In this document: one piece after another, positions 25,371 through 33,793 of the stretch | Layout of the letters: each line of letters starts with the position of its first letter | How positions within the stretch are numbered: position 1 is the stretch's first letter | Assembly (NCBI GenBank): GCA_965227065.1 | Contig: CBDDFN010000006.1 | Location: 1 to 47,376 of the forward strand | Length of the DNA stretch: 47,376 nucleotides | Source: CBDDFN01 sp965227065 | Lineage (GTDB): Bacteria; Pseudomonadota; Alphaproteobacteria; SPJN01 | Direction: 5' to 3' | Notes under the pieces: model-generated | What the model was told of the DNA's origin: nothing | The model's input: only the letters and a program-made list of their open reading frames with translations | Databases searched by the model: none | Program-made: the position numbers and the translations under genes

Positions 25371-27101
25371 TCAGCCAGTTGCCGCAAGTTCTGCAAGGAT
25401 CTGGTCTTTCAGTTTGTATTTTTCGATTTTCATGGTCGGTGTGGTCGGAAGCGCGTCCATCAGCCGGACATGTTTGGGCACCATGAATTTGGGCATGGTT
25501 TCACCGGCAAAGGTGATGATATCGGCTTCACTCAGCACAGCCCCGTCATGGACGACCACAAAGGCGGCAATGTCATCTTCGCTGCCCACAGCGGCGGGAA
25601 TGGCGACAACCGCGCAATAATTGACCTTGGGATGGGCGTTAAGCCCGCTTTCCACCACGCTGGCGGCCACATTCTCCCCGCGCACACGGATAAAGCCCTG
25701 TTTGCGGTCGCAGAAATAGAACGCACCATTGCCGTCACGTTTGACAATGTCGGAGGAGAAAAAGCCCTGCGGCCGCTGTACCTCGGCCGTCACTTCGGGC
25801 TTGCCGAAATAGTCCTGAAACAGCACCGGACGACGGGGGTTCAGCACCAGCTGGCCCTGTTCGCCCGGCCCCACCTCCTGGTCATCGGCATCAAGCACGC
25901 TGGGGGCATACATGCCGGTGGGGGCACCCATGAACCCTTTGGGAACGGGTTTTGAGCCATCGACAATGGAATAGGGTCCCGCCATCGCGGTGATCAGCGC
26001 AACAATCTCTTCCCGCGAATAGCCTTTCCACAAATGATCAGGCGTTCCCTGGCCACCCGGAAACTCATCGACCAATCCGGTGAAGCCCAGCCCGATTTCG
26101 GTGGAGCCATAGCCCACCGCCACAAAATCAAACCCGAAGCGTTGCGCCATCGCATGATGATGATCGGGCAAGGGCTGCATATGGGCGCGAATAATCGTGT
26201 TCTCCCGGTCCGCCGCAGTCTCTGGCTGAGCCATCAGCCAGTCGGACATAACATCAAGCAGCACAACAACGCTGGCACCGCATTTTTCGATCCGGGGCCA
26301 GAATTCCTGGGTTGAAAACCGGCTCCACACGCCGATGCTTGCACCCGCCCAGGCCGCACGCGCCACCGAGGAAAACGCCCCGCCAATGTGATACATGGGC
26401 AAATCGCAATAAAGCGCATCATCCCGGTGCAACATGCCCGACAGCCCGCAGCACAGGCCATGCAGCCAGCCATGATGGTGCACCACCCCTTTGGGCTGAC
26501 CCGTCGTGCCTGAGGTGTAGATGATGCTCGACGGCGACCCGGCGGTGAGGCTCAGCGCCCCCTCATAGGGGCTCGATGCCAGCAAATCAGAAAACAGCCC
26601 CGCCTCGCCCGCAAAGCCTGTGCCAGCCAGGGCCGGATCATAATCATAGTCGGAAGGCCGGGGCCGGTGCACGACAATCGCGGGCGGCGCTTGCACATCG
26701 CCCAGCACGGCCGCAAGCGGCGCCACAAGCCCTTCATCCACCACCAGCAGGGCGGGTGCGGTGTCATTCAGGACATAGGACAGAAGATCGCCGGTGAAGC
26801 GGTGATTGATCGGACAATAGATCGCGCCAAGCTTCCAGCAGGCAAACATGGTGCGCACGCACACTTCGCCATTGGCGGACAGGACCGAAACCCGCGTGCC
26901 CCCCCCCACGCCGAGCGTGGCAAAAGATGCAGCGAGCCGCGCGGCAGCCTCGTCAAACACCCCATAGCTTTCAGCCTTGTCATCCTCGCCAAACAGGATG
27001 AAGGCGCGCGCAGGGTCTGCCGCGATCTGTTCGGCCATGCGGTGCATCAGCGTGGGCGGTTCGGCATCAAACCGCTCAACCAGATAATTGCTCAATTCCA
27101 C
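25371..27101 (-). CDS. AMP-dependent acyl-CoA synthetase/ligase
   Basis: A 576-residue adenylate-forming ligase. The P-loop IIYTSGTTGQPKG is at 193-205, the A5 motif reads YGSTEIG, the A7/A8 part has FFSSDIVKRDGNGAFYFCDRK then IRVRGENVAA, and the A10 Lys is in PTMKIEKYKLK near the C-terminus. It should convert an acid substrate to its CoA ester at the start of side-chain or ring degradation; fatty acid, steroid-side-chain and aromatic acids are all possible. GTG start at 27101. It is the first gene of the ligase, TetR and SnoaL unit and is divergent from the GST/hydratase operon. Confidence 0.9.
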   Translation of the reverse strand: MELSNYLVERFDAEPPTLMHRMAEQIAADPARAFILFGEDDKAESYGVFDEAAARLAASFATLGVGGGTRVSVLSANGEVCVRTMFACWKLGAIYCPINHRFTGDLLSYVLNDTAPALLVVDEGLVAPLAAVLGDVQAPPAIVVHRPRPSDYDYDPALAGTGFAGEAGLFSDLLASSPYEGALSLTAGSPSSIIYTSGTTGQPKGVVHHHGWLHGLCCGLSGMLHRDDALYCDLPMYHIGGAFSSVARAAWAGASIGVWSRFSTQEFWPRIEKCGASVVVLLDVMSDWLMAQPETAADRENTIIRAHMQPLPDHHHAMAQRFGFDFVAVGYGSTEIGLGFTGLVDEFPGGQGTPDHLWKGYSREEIVALITAMAGPYSIVDGSKPVPKGFMGAPTGMYAPSVLDADDQEVGPGEQGQLVLNPRRPVLFQDYFGKPEVTAEVQRPQGFFSSDIVKRDGNGAFYFCDRKQGFIRVRGENVAASVVESGLNAHPKVNYCAVVAIPAAVGSEDDIAAFVVVHDGAVLSEADIITFAGETMPKFMVPKHVRLMDALPTTPTMKIEKYKLKDQILAELAATG

Positions 27102-27155
27102 CCGCTCTCTCCCTGCGCTTGGCTTGCGCTCATCCTATGAATGCCCCATTATAAG

Positions 27156-27171
27156 TCAACAGTGTCGTTTA
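27156..27171. promoter_or_regulatory. Regulon operator, site 8 (TCAACA-GTGT-CGTTTA)
   Basis: Left half perfect, right half 4/6; identical to site 5 through CGTT. It lies in the 110-bp divergent gap, 55 bp from the acyl-CoA ligase start and 41 bp from the GST start, so it can control both units including the TetR gene. Confidence 0.68.
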
Positions 27172-27211
27172 GTGACCCATCAGGGCCAGGCACATAAAAG
27201 GGGGGATCCGC

Positions 27212-28130
27212 GTGACCGCGCTGATACTGCATCACTATCCAGAATCGTCTTACTCGGAAAAAATCCGCGCGCTGCTCGGCTTCAAAGCGTTGAGCTGGCA
27301 ATCGGTCATCACCCCTGACGTCATGCCCAAGCCCGTCCTGACCGCCTTGACCGGCGGCTATCGTCTGGTGCCGGTCTTGCAGCGCGGGTCCGACATTTTT
27401 TGCGGCTCCGATTGCATCGCAATGGAACTGGACCGGATCGCACCCGACCCCGCACTTGCAGCCGGCCATGCCGCCCAGGAAGCCTTCGGAATGTGGGGCG
27501 AGGCGATCTTTTCCCCGCTGGTCACCATTGCCCTGGCGCGCGGCGTGTTCTCCGACGCTTTTGTGGCCGACCGTCAGGTCATGTCAGGCCCCGGCTTTAA
27601 TCCCCAAAGCGCTGCCAAATATGAACCCTGGCAATTGCACCGGGCTGAACGCCAGCTCGCAGAACTTGATACCCATCTGTCGGATGGGCGCGCATTTCTC
27701 AGCGGGGCAATGCCGGGACTGGGCGACTTTGCCGCCTATCATCCGATCTGGTCGCTGCCCGCGCTTGGCTTGTCGGGATTGCTCGACCGCTATCCCCACC
27801 TCAAAAGCTGGACTGCGCGCATGGCCGCCATTGGTCATGGCGCACAAACCGTCCTCACCGGGGATGAGGCGCTGGCGGCTGCAATTGCCACAGAGCCGGA
27901 GCCGCTGGCGATCAAGGGAGCCCACCCCTTTGTTGGCCAGCCGGTCAAAGCCCGCCACAATGGCTATGATGGCGGCGCGGTCGCCGGGGTGGTTGAGTAT
28001 TGCGACACCGACCGGATCGCGCTTGGCCGGGATGACGAAACGCTCGGCCATCTGCGGGTGTGGTTTGCGGTGCGCGACTGTATTGTCACCCTCTCCACAC
28101 CAAAGGCACCAAAAAAAGGACACAGCATGA
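27212..28130 (+). CDS. Glutathione-S-transferase-family protein (stop hidden by homopolymer change)
   Basis: A GST-like protein of 305 residues: an N-terminal thioredoxin-like domain (LILHHYPESSYSEKIRALLGFK) and a helical C-terminal domain (GMWGEAIFSP to SLPALGLSGLLDRYPHLKSWTARM), then an extra ~85 residues of beta-rich sequence not typical of GSTs. Read literally, the frame continues into the hydratase gene as a 571-residue fusion. The A7 run at 28111-28117 is the cause: with six A the frame ends in TGA at 28128-28130, overlapping the hydratase ATG (ATGA), with AAGGA as its ribosome site. I therefore call two genes. Start is GTG 27212, with an AAGGGGGG site upstream. GST family members in catabolic clusters often act as isomerases or dehalogenases; the reaction here is unknown. 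Confidence 0.75.
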
Positions 28131-28927
28131 CCGACCGCTACGGCCTATTCGAGACGCTTTTGGTGACACGCAGCGATGACGGGCGGGTTGCGCTCACCCT
28201 CAACCGGCCCGACACGCTCAACGCCTTCAGTGATGAAATGGTGGAAGAGCTGATCGACTTCTTCCATGCGCTGGGCAAGGACCGGGGGGTGCGCGTCGTC
28301 ACCATCACCGGCGCAGGCCCGGCCTTTTCGGTCGGCGGCGATATCGACATGCTGGAAGAATTTCATAGCGACATTGACCAGTCTATCCATTCCAGCCGGC
28401 GCTTCGCGGCCGCCATGCGCGCCATGCATGATTGTGAAGTGCCCATCATCGCACTGGTCAATGGTGACATGCTGGGCGGCGGCTTTGCCCTTGCCTTGCT
28501 GGCCGATATTCTGCTGATGGCCGACAACGCCCGCATCCTGATCGGCGCGCAATCCAATATCAGCGTTCTGTCGGGTCCCGAAACATGGCTGCTGCCGCTG
28601 TTCGCCAGCCCCATGAAGGCCCGCTATCACCTGTTCCGCGCAGGCTTTGTGTCGGCTGAGGCGGCCGACGCCATGGGCCTGGTCTCCAAGGTCTGCCCTG
28701 CCGCTCAACTGGCCCGCGAAGGCGATGCGCTCGCCGCCGATATAATTGCACAAGATGCCATGACCATGGCGTGGACCAAGCGCACCGCCAATCACATGAT
28801 TGAACAGTCCCGGCCCTTGCTTGACCTTTATGTCGCGCTTGAGGGTTTCATGTTTGGCCGCGCGCCGGCCAAAGAGGGCCTTGACCGGATGCGCCAAACG
28901 ATTGAGGGCAGCCATGACAAGGATTGA
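28127..28927 (+). CDS. Enoyl-CoA hydratase/isomerase family protein
   Basis: A 266-residue crotonase-fold enzyme. The oxyanion-hole segments are AGPAFSVGGDIDML and the NGDMLGGGFALALLADILL helix start, both intact; the C-terminal trimerisation helices follow. Members add water to enoyl-CoA, isomerise double bonds or cleave C-C bonds. ATG 28127 has AAGGA 8 nt upstream and overlaps the corrected GST stop. It overlaps the following SDR gene by 14 bp. With the CoA ligases it implies beta-oxidation-like steps on a CoA-bound fragment; no acyl-CoA dehydrogenase or thiolase is in the window. Confidence 0.9.
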   Translation: MTDRYGLFETLLVTRSDDGRVALTLNRPDTLNAFSDEMVEELIDFFHALGKDRGVRVVTITGAGPAFSVGGDIDMLEEFHSDIDQSIHSSRRFAAAMRAMHDCEVPIIALVNGDMLGGGFALALLADILLMADNARILIGAQSNISVLSGPETWLLPLFASPMKARYHLFRAGFVSAEAADAMGLVSKVCPAAQLAREGDALAADIIAQDAMTMAWTKRTANHMIEQSRPLLDLYVALEGFMFGRAPAKEGLDRMRQTIEGSHDKD

Positions 28928-29643
28928 TCTGACGGGCCAGACCGCCCTTGTGGTCGGTGGCACGGGCGGGCTGGGGCGCGCGATCGCCCAGCGCCTCGCC
29001 AAGGATGGGGCCGACGTGCACATCACCGGCACTCGGCCCGGCGCGGACGCCTATGAGGATGCGACCCTGTCTGCATTCACCTATCACAGGCTTGATGTTT
29101 GCGACCCCGCGCAGATCGCCGATCTCGCACACGCCGTCCCCTCGCTTCATTGCCTTGTGTGCGCGCAAGGGCATACCGAATGGGGCGGAGCTGAGTATGA
29201 GGGCGAAGGCTTTGCCCGCGTACTCGACATCAATTTAACCAGTATCATGCGCATTGCCGGGGCGTTTCAGCCCGCGCTTGCCCGGACAAGCGGAACGATC
29301 ATCGTGCTCAATTCCATCGCGCACACCAAAGCCACCCTTGGCCTGCCCGCCTATAGCGCGTCAAAAGCCGGTCTTGAAAGCCTGACGCGGTCGCTGGCCG
29401 AAAGCTGGGGCGGTGACGGCATCCGGGTCAATGGCATTGCGCCGGGCTTTGTTGAAACCAACATGACCCGCGCGGCCATGGCCGATGAGGCGCGCCGCGC
29501 CGCATACCTCAAAACCGTCCCGCTGGGCCGGGTTTTCCACCCCCGATGATGTGGCCGATGTCGCCCTGTTCCTCGCCTCGCCGCTCTCCTCTTATGTCAC
29601 CGGCACGACGCTTGCTGTCGATGGTGGCAAACTTTTGCGCTAG
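28914..29643 (+). CDS. SDR-family oxidoreductase (apparent frameshift)
   Basis: A short-chain dehydrogenase with cofactor loop GGTGGLG at 15-21 and the catalytic YSASK in a LPAYSASKAGLESL stretch. The literal frame ends at 29549 after GRVFHPR; one T fewer in the T4 run at 29533-29536 restores GRVSTPDDVADVALFLASP and the family's C-terminal TGTTLAVDGG, ending at TAG 29643 with a total of 242 residues, the usual length. Start ATG 28914 overlaps the hydratase gene. Likely a 3-hydroxyacyl-CoA or alcohol dehydrogenase of the same degradation steps; that role is inference. Confidence 0.85.
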
Positions 29644-29652
29644 GAGCATGAA

Positions 29653-30478
29653 ATGGACTGGCCCGACCTCAAGACCATGACGCTTCATCCAGAGGGCGCG
29701 GTGCTCACAGTGGTGTTTGATCACCCCCCGCTTAATCTGATCTCGCTTGAGATGACCTTTGAGCTCAAAACCCTGGCCAAAGCCCTCCGCGCGAGCGATA
29801 TCAAAGTTGTGCTGTTCACAAGCGCGGATCCCGACTTTTTCCTCGCCCATTTCGACCTTCATCCGATCAAGGCCTGGCCGGTGGGGGAGCCTGTCACAAC
29901 CCCCAGCCTGTTCGCACAAATCGTTGATCTGTTCCCGGGCCTTGCCCGTCATCTCGATCGCCCAGGTTGACGGCATTGCCCGTGGCGGCGGCAGCGAGTT
30001 CCTGCTTGCACTTGACATGGTCTTTGCCTCGCCCCGCGCACGCTTCAACCAGCTCGAAGCCGCCATTGGCATCATTCCCGGCGGCGGCGGAACTGCACGC
30101 CTGCCACACCGGATGGGCCGCAACCGGGCACTTGAAGTGATCACCAGCGCCCGGGACTTTTCCGCCGGCGAAGCCAGCGCCTATGGCTGGATCAACCGGG
30201 TTTTGCCCGCCGAAGAAACTCACCCCGTTTGTTGAAAGCCTAGCGCAGCGGATCGCGGGTTTCCCGAAAGAAACGCTGGCGGCGGCCAAACGCGTTGTCG
30301 ATACCGCGTTGACAGACCCCGGTCAGGCGCTGATTGACGAAAATGGTGAAAACCACCGCCTTGATCGAGGCTGACATTCCCCAACGTCTGATCGACATTG
30401 CATTTGAGAACGGTTGCTCAGACGCGTGAGGGTGAGCTTGATATTGAAGCGATGATCAATGCGCTGAAAAACGCCTGA
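29653..30478 (+). CDS. Enoyl-CoA hydratase/isomerase family protein (four apparent frameshifts)
   Basis: A second crotonase-fold protein, readable only after removing one base at each of four runs: C3 at 29934, A3 at 30216, A4 at 30349 and T2 at 30414. The result is a continuous 273-residue protein, with pieces joining in family order: PLNLISLEM, ARGGGSEFLLALDMVF, IIPGGGGTARLP, VLPAE-LTPFVESLAQRI and REGELDIEAMINALKNA. Four changes in 826 bp could mean true decay, but all are single extra bases, as in other genes here. The first oxyanion segment reads SADPDFFLAHFDL, which lacks the usual AFSAGxD, so its activity may differ. TAGGAG overlapping the SDR stop is the ribosome site. It ends next to the convergent P450 stop. 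Confidence 0.75.
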
Positions 30479-31711
30479 TCAGACGTCCCATTCCAGCGCG
30501 AGTTTCGACAGGGAGCGGGTCGCGACGGCGGGGTCATAGACAATGTCCTGGCCGGGCTTGAGCCGAAGGCCCGGCAGACGCCTGGCCAACTCATCCACCG
30601 TGACGGCAAGTTCCATCCGCGCCAGCGGTGCCCCAAGGCAGAAATGCTTGCCCTGACTGAAGGTCAGCGACACCGGCTTCTTGCCATGCATGGGACAGAA
30701 GCTGGCCGGATCCTCAAACTTGTCTTCATCATGATTGGCCGAACCAAATCCCATCAGCACGAAATCACCCTTCTTCATGTCAAAGCCCTTGAAGGTCACA
30801 TCCTGCGCCGCCCGGCGATACCAGGTGATGACCGACCCGTCATGACGGATGGCTTCTTCGGCGACCGCCTCGGCGGCGCTGCGGTCGTCAAGAAAGGCTT
30901 GCCAGCGCGCGGGGTCGCGCAGCAGCTGATACATCATATTGCCGATCTGGGCCTTGGTGGTTTCATGGCCTGCGCCGATCAGATTGAAGATGAAGATCAA
31001 GATCAGTTCATCTTCGGTGATCTCAACCTCGCCTGAATCCATCTGGCGCACCATGGCGCTCATCACATCATCGCGCGGATTGGCCCGCCGGTCATGGATC
31101 TTGGCGCGCATATAGTTCTGGAAATCAACCGCGTGGCGCGCACAGACGATCTGCTCATCGGGCTCCATCGGGGTCAGCCACATTTTGAATGTATCATCGC
31201 TCCATTGCTGGAGCTTCTTCATATCCTCATCGCTCTCATCAAAGCCGATCAGGCGGAACACCGTCAAAATGGGCAGCGGGTAGCAGAACTCTTCGATGAA
31301 TTCGCATTCTCCGCGCGCCGCGAACTTATCGATCAGATCGCTTGCCAAACCGCGCACCACAGGTTCCATCTCGCGAAACCGTTTGGGCGACAGAACCTTC
31401 TGAATGATCGAACGCAGGCGGGTATGCTCCGCCCCGTCGACAACGGTGACATGTTTGGTTTCGTTCCAGTTCACCCCTTCAGACAGTATGCGGCTTGCCT
31501 CATCGGAATAGTTGAAGCCCGACAGAATGTCTTCGACGGTAAAGTTTTCATTGTCGTTCAGCACATCCATAATGTCGTCATAGCGGGTGACGACCCAGCA
31601 TTGCAGCGGCTCGGAAAAGAAAACCGGCGCCTCGGCCCGCGCGCGTTTCAGCTGGGCATAGACCTCGTCATAGGACGCGCCAACGGGATTGAATTGCTGG
31701 GCAATGCTCAT
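30479..31711 (-). CDS. Cytochrome P450 (second)
   Basis: A 410-residue soluble P450. The I-helix motif is AGHETT, ExxR lies in EEAIRHDG, and the heme loop reads FSQGKHFCLG with the thiolate Cys. It differs throughout from the P450 at 5911-7167, so it is a separate family member. Its ATG overlaps the stop of the Baeyer-Villiger gene upstream (ATGA), so both are made from one transcript under operator site 9. It should hydroxylate the substrate before or after ring-oxygen insertion. Its ferredoxin is probably the one at 5630-5914. Confidence 0.93.
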   Translation of the reverse strand: MSIAQQFNPVGASYDEVYAQLKRARAEAPVFFSEPLQCWVVTRYDDIMDVLNDNENFTVEDILSGFNYSDEASRILSEGVNWNETKHVTVVDGAEHTRLRSIIQKVLSPKRFREMEPVVRGLASDLIDKFAARGECEFIEEFCYPLPILTVFRLIGFDESDEDMKKLQQWSDDTFKMWLTPMEPDEQIVCARHAVDFQNYMRAKIHDRRANPRDDVMSAMVRQMDSGEVEITEDELILIFIFNLIGAGHETTKAQIGNMMYQLLRDPARWQAFLDDRSAAEAVAEEAIRHDGSVITWYRRAAQDVTFKGFDMKKGDFVLMGFGSANHDEDKFEDPASFCPMHGKKPVSLTFSQGKHFCLGAPLARMELAVTVDELARRLPGLRLKPGQDIVYDPAVATRSLSKLALEWDV

Positions 31712-33642
31712 TGTCCGGCCTCCTTGCCGATCAGCTCATAATGGTCAAGCTGTGGTTTGCGCGTCATGTGCCAGTAATCGACCAGCCGCCACGGCATGAT
31801 GCCGATCACCCGGCCATTGTGATTGCGGTAATAGGTGTTGAGATTGGGATGCGCCCAGATCAGCGTGTCATGCTCGGCATCAAGCCGGGCAATATACTCC
31901 TCAAGCGCATCCTTGTTGACGTCGAGCGCATCGGCCTCTGCCCGCATCAGCTCAATCAGGCATTCCAGAATATAATGCGCCTGGCATTCAGACTGGAAGA
32001 TCGCGCTGCCGCCATGGCCCAGCCCGGTATTGGGTCCCAGCATGCGGAAGAAATTGGGAAAGCCCGACGCAGTGATGCCCAGATAGGCCCGCGCATCGGA
32101 ATGGTTCCACAAATCGCGCAAGTCAGTGCCGTCACGCCCGATGATCTCAATATCACCGCCCTGCTCACCCACCTTGAAGCCGGTGGCAAAGACGATGATG
32201 TCAAAGGCCCGGTCCTGCCCGTCCTTGGTGCGCACCCCCGTGGGCGTAATCGCATCAATCGGGTCGGTGACAAGATCGACCGTGGGTTTGAGCAGCGCCT
32301 CAAACCAGCCATTGTCGAGCAGGATGCGTTTGCCGTAAGGGGGATAATCCGGCACACATTTGGCCAACAGGGCCTCATCGCCTTTGAGTTCGGCAATCAT
32401 GTGGTCAAGCATTTGCTGGCGGTGCTTGTCATTCACCTTGTTGACCGAGCGCGCGGCATGGTCCCATTCGGGATCAATCTTGAGATAGGGCAGCAGGCCA
32501 TCGCCATAGCGCCACATCATGGTGAAGCGGAACCAGGCCGCATAAAACGGGATGGTATCAATCAGCCATTGCTTGCTGGGTGTGATATCATCGTGATAGC
32601 GCGGAATGGGCCGCGCCCATTGCGGCGTGCGCTGAAACACGGTGATGTTTTCAACCTGATCGGCCACTGTCGGCACGATCTGCATCGATGATGCGCCGGT
32701 GCCGATGATCGCCACCCGCTTGCCGGTCAGATCAAGCCCTTTGGGCCAATGCATGGTGTGAAAGCTTGGTCCCTCAAAGTCATCCTTGCCGGGAATGTTG
32801 GCAATCTGCGGAATGCTCAGAATGCCGATGGCGCTGACCAGGGCCAAAGCGCGCATGGTGGTCGCCTCGCCGGTCTTGCGGTCCGTCAACGTCACCTTCC
32901 AGCGCCGCGCCGCCTCATCCCAGCGGGCGGCCGTCACATGGGTTTGGAAGCGGATATGATCGCGCACGCCGAACTCATCGGCGCAACGTTCCAGATAGGC
33001 TTTGAGGTCAGGCTGCGGTGAAAAATAGCTTTTCCACGGATAGGGCTTGGCAAAGGAGTAGGAATAGGAATGGTTGGGCGTATCGACGCCGCAGCCGGGA
33101 TAGGTGTTCTGGTGCCAGGTCCCGCCAAGCTCGGTATCGCGTTCGGCAATCACAAAGGGAATGCCGAGCTTGAGCAACATGGCGCCCATGGCCAGACCGC
33201 TTTCGCCCGCCCCAGCCACAACAACCGGATCAAGCCCGGAGGGGTCAGAATTTTCCGGCAACTCCAAATCATCGAAGATGGAGGTGAAGCCCATCTGTTC
33301 CCGCATCATGGGGGCATATTCAGCCGGAACATCCTCCCCCAGACAGCAACGCATCATCTCAACCATCAGCGCATCGCCGGGATCGGAAATGGCGGGCGCC
33401 GTCTCGAGGTCTTGAAAAATTTCGGCAGCCGCGCGCCGGATCGCGCGCTGGGTTTCGGGATCAAAGCCCGCATCTTCATCGGCAATCAGCTTGACGTCAC
33501 GCCGGGGCCGAAACGGCGCCTCCAGCCAGCGGCGATCCCCGGTGCGGTGAAACAGCGCCATCAACAGAACGCGCAGATCAGCTTCTTCAAGCGCCTCTTC
33601 CAGACGCGCCCCACCTGACATGATGCTGGCATCGGCCACCAT
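31708..33642 (-). CDS. Baeyer-Villiger-type flavin monooxygenase (HAPMO-like, with N-terminal extension)
   Basis: A 644-residue FAD- and NADPH-dependent monooxygenase converting ketones to esters or lactones. The FAD motif GAGESG is at 144-149, the type I BVMO fingerprint FEGPSFHTMHWP (F-x-G-x3-H-x3-W-P) is at 289-300, and the second Rossmann motif GTGASS is at 314-319. About 140 residues precede the FAD domain, as in 4-hydroxyacetophenone monooxygenase, which has a similar total length. Ring-ketone or side-chain ketone oxidation fits with the esterase/hydrolase genes of the regulon. ATG 33642, 61 bp below operator site 9; first gene of the unit with the second P450. Confidence 0.93.
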   Translation of the reverse strand: MVADASIMSGGARLEEALEEADLRVLLMALFHRTGDRRWLEAPFRPRRDVKLIADEDAGFDPETQRAIRRAAAEIFQDLETAPAISDPGDALMVEMMRCCLGEDVPAEYAPMMREQMGFTSIFDDLELPENSDPSGLDPVVVAGAGESGLAMGAMLLKLGIPFVIAERDTELGGTWHQNTYPGCGVDTPNHSYSYSFAKPYPWKSYFSPQPDLKAYLERCADEFGVRDHIRFQTHVTAARWDEAARRWKVTLTDRKTGEATTMRALALVSAIGILSIPQIANIPGKDDFEGPSFHTMHWPKGLDLTGKRVAIIGTGASSMQIVPTVADQVENITVFQRTPQWARPIPRYHDDITPSKQWLIDTIPFYAAWFRFTMMWRYGDGLLPYLKIDPEWDHAARSVNKVNDKHRQQMLDHMIAELKGDEALLAKCVPDYPPYGKRILLDNGWFEALLKPTVDLVTDPIDAITPTGVRTKDGQDRAFDIIVFATGFKVGEQGGDIEIIGRDGTDLRDLWNHSDARAYLGITASGFPNFFRMLGPNTGLGHGGSAIFQSECQAHYILECLIELMRAEADALDVNKDALEEYIARLDAEHDTLIWAHPNLNTYYRNHNGRVIGIMPWRLVDYWHMTRKPQLDHYELIGKEAGQ

Positions 33643-33702
33643 GCCCGTCTCCCACTTTGTCTTTATCAGTTGAGAAAGTGGTAGCGGCTGCGCCGCATTA
33701 AG

Positions 33703-33718
33703 TCAACACCACTGTTGA
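33703..33718. promoter_or_regulatory. Regulon operator, site 9 (TCAACA-CCAC-TGTTGA)
   Basis: Perfect inverted repeat, 61 bp upstream of the Baeyer-Villiger monooxygenase. It is the last site seen and marks the right edge of the regulon. Confidence 0.75.
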
Positions 33719-33793
33719 TTAACGAGCGCCGACGGTCTGCGCATTTGACCAGACCGCCGACAGCGCGGCGACACGTTTGACTGCATCATTGAA

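Noticed and set aside
33733..33756. Hairpin (CGGTCTG / CAGACCG) downstream of the RTX gene as a terminator
   Set aside because: Stem of 7 bp with a 10-nt loop and no T run; a terminator role is not supported.
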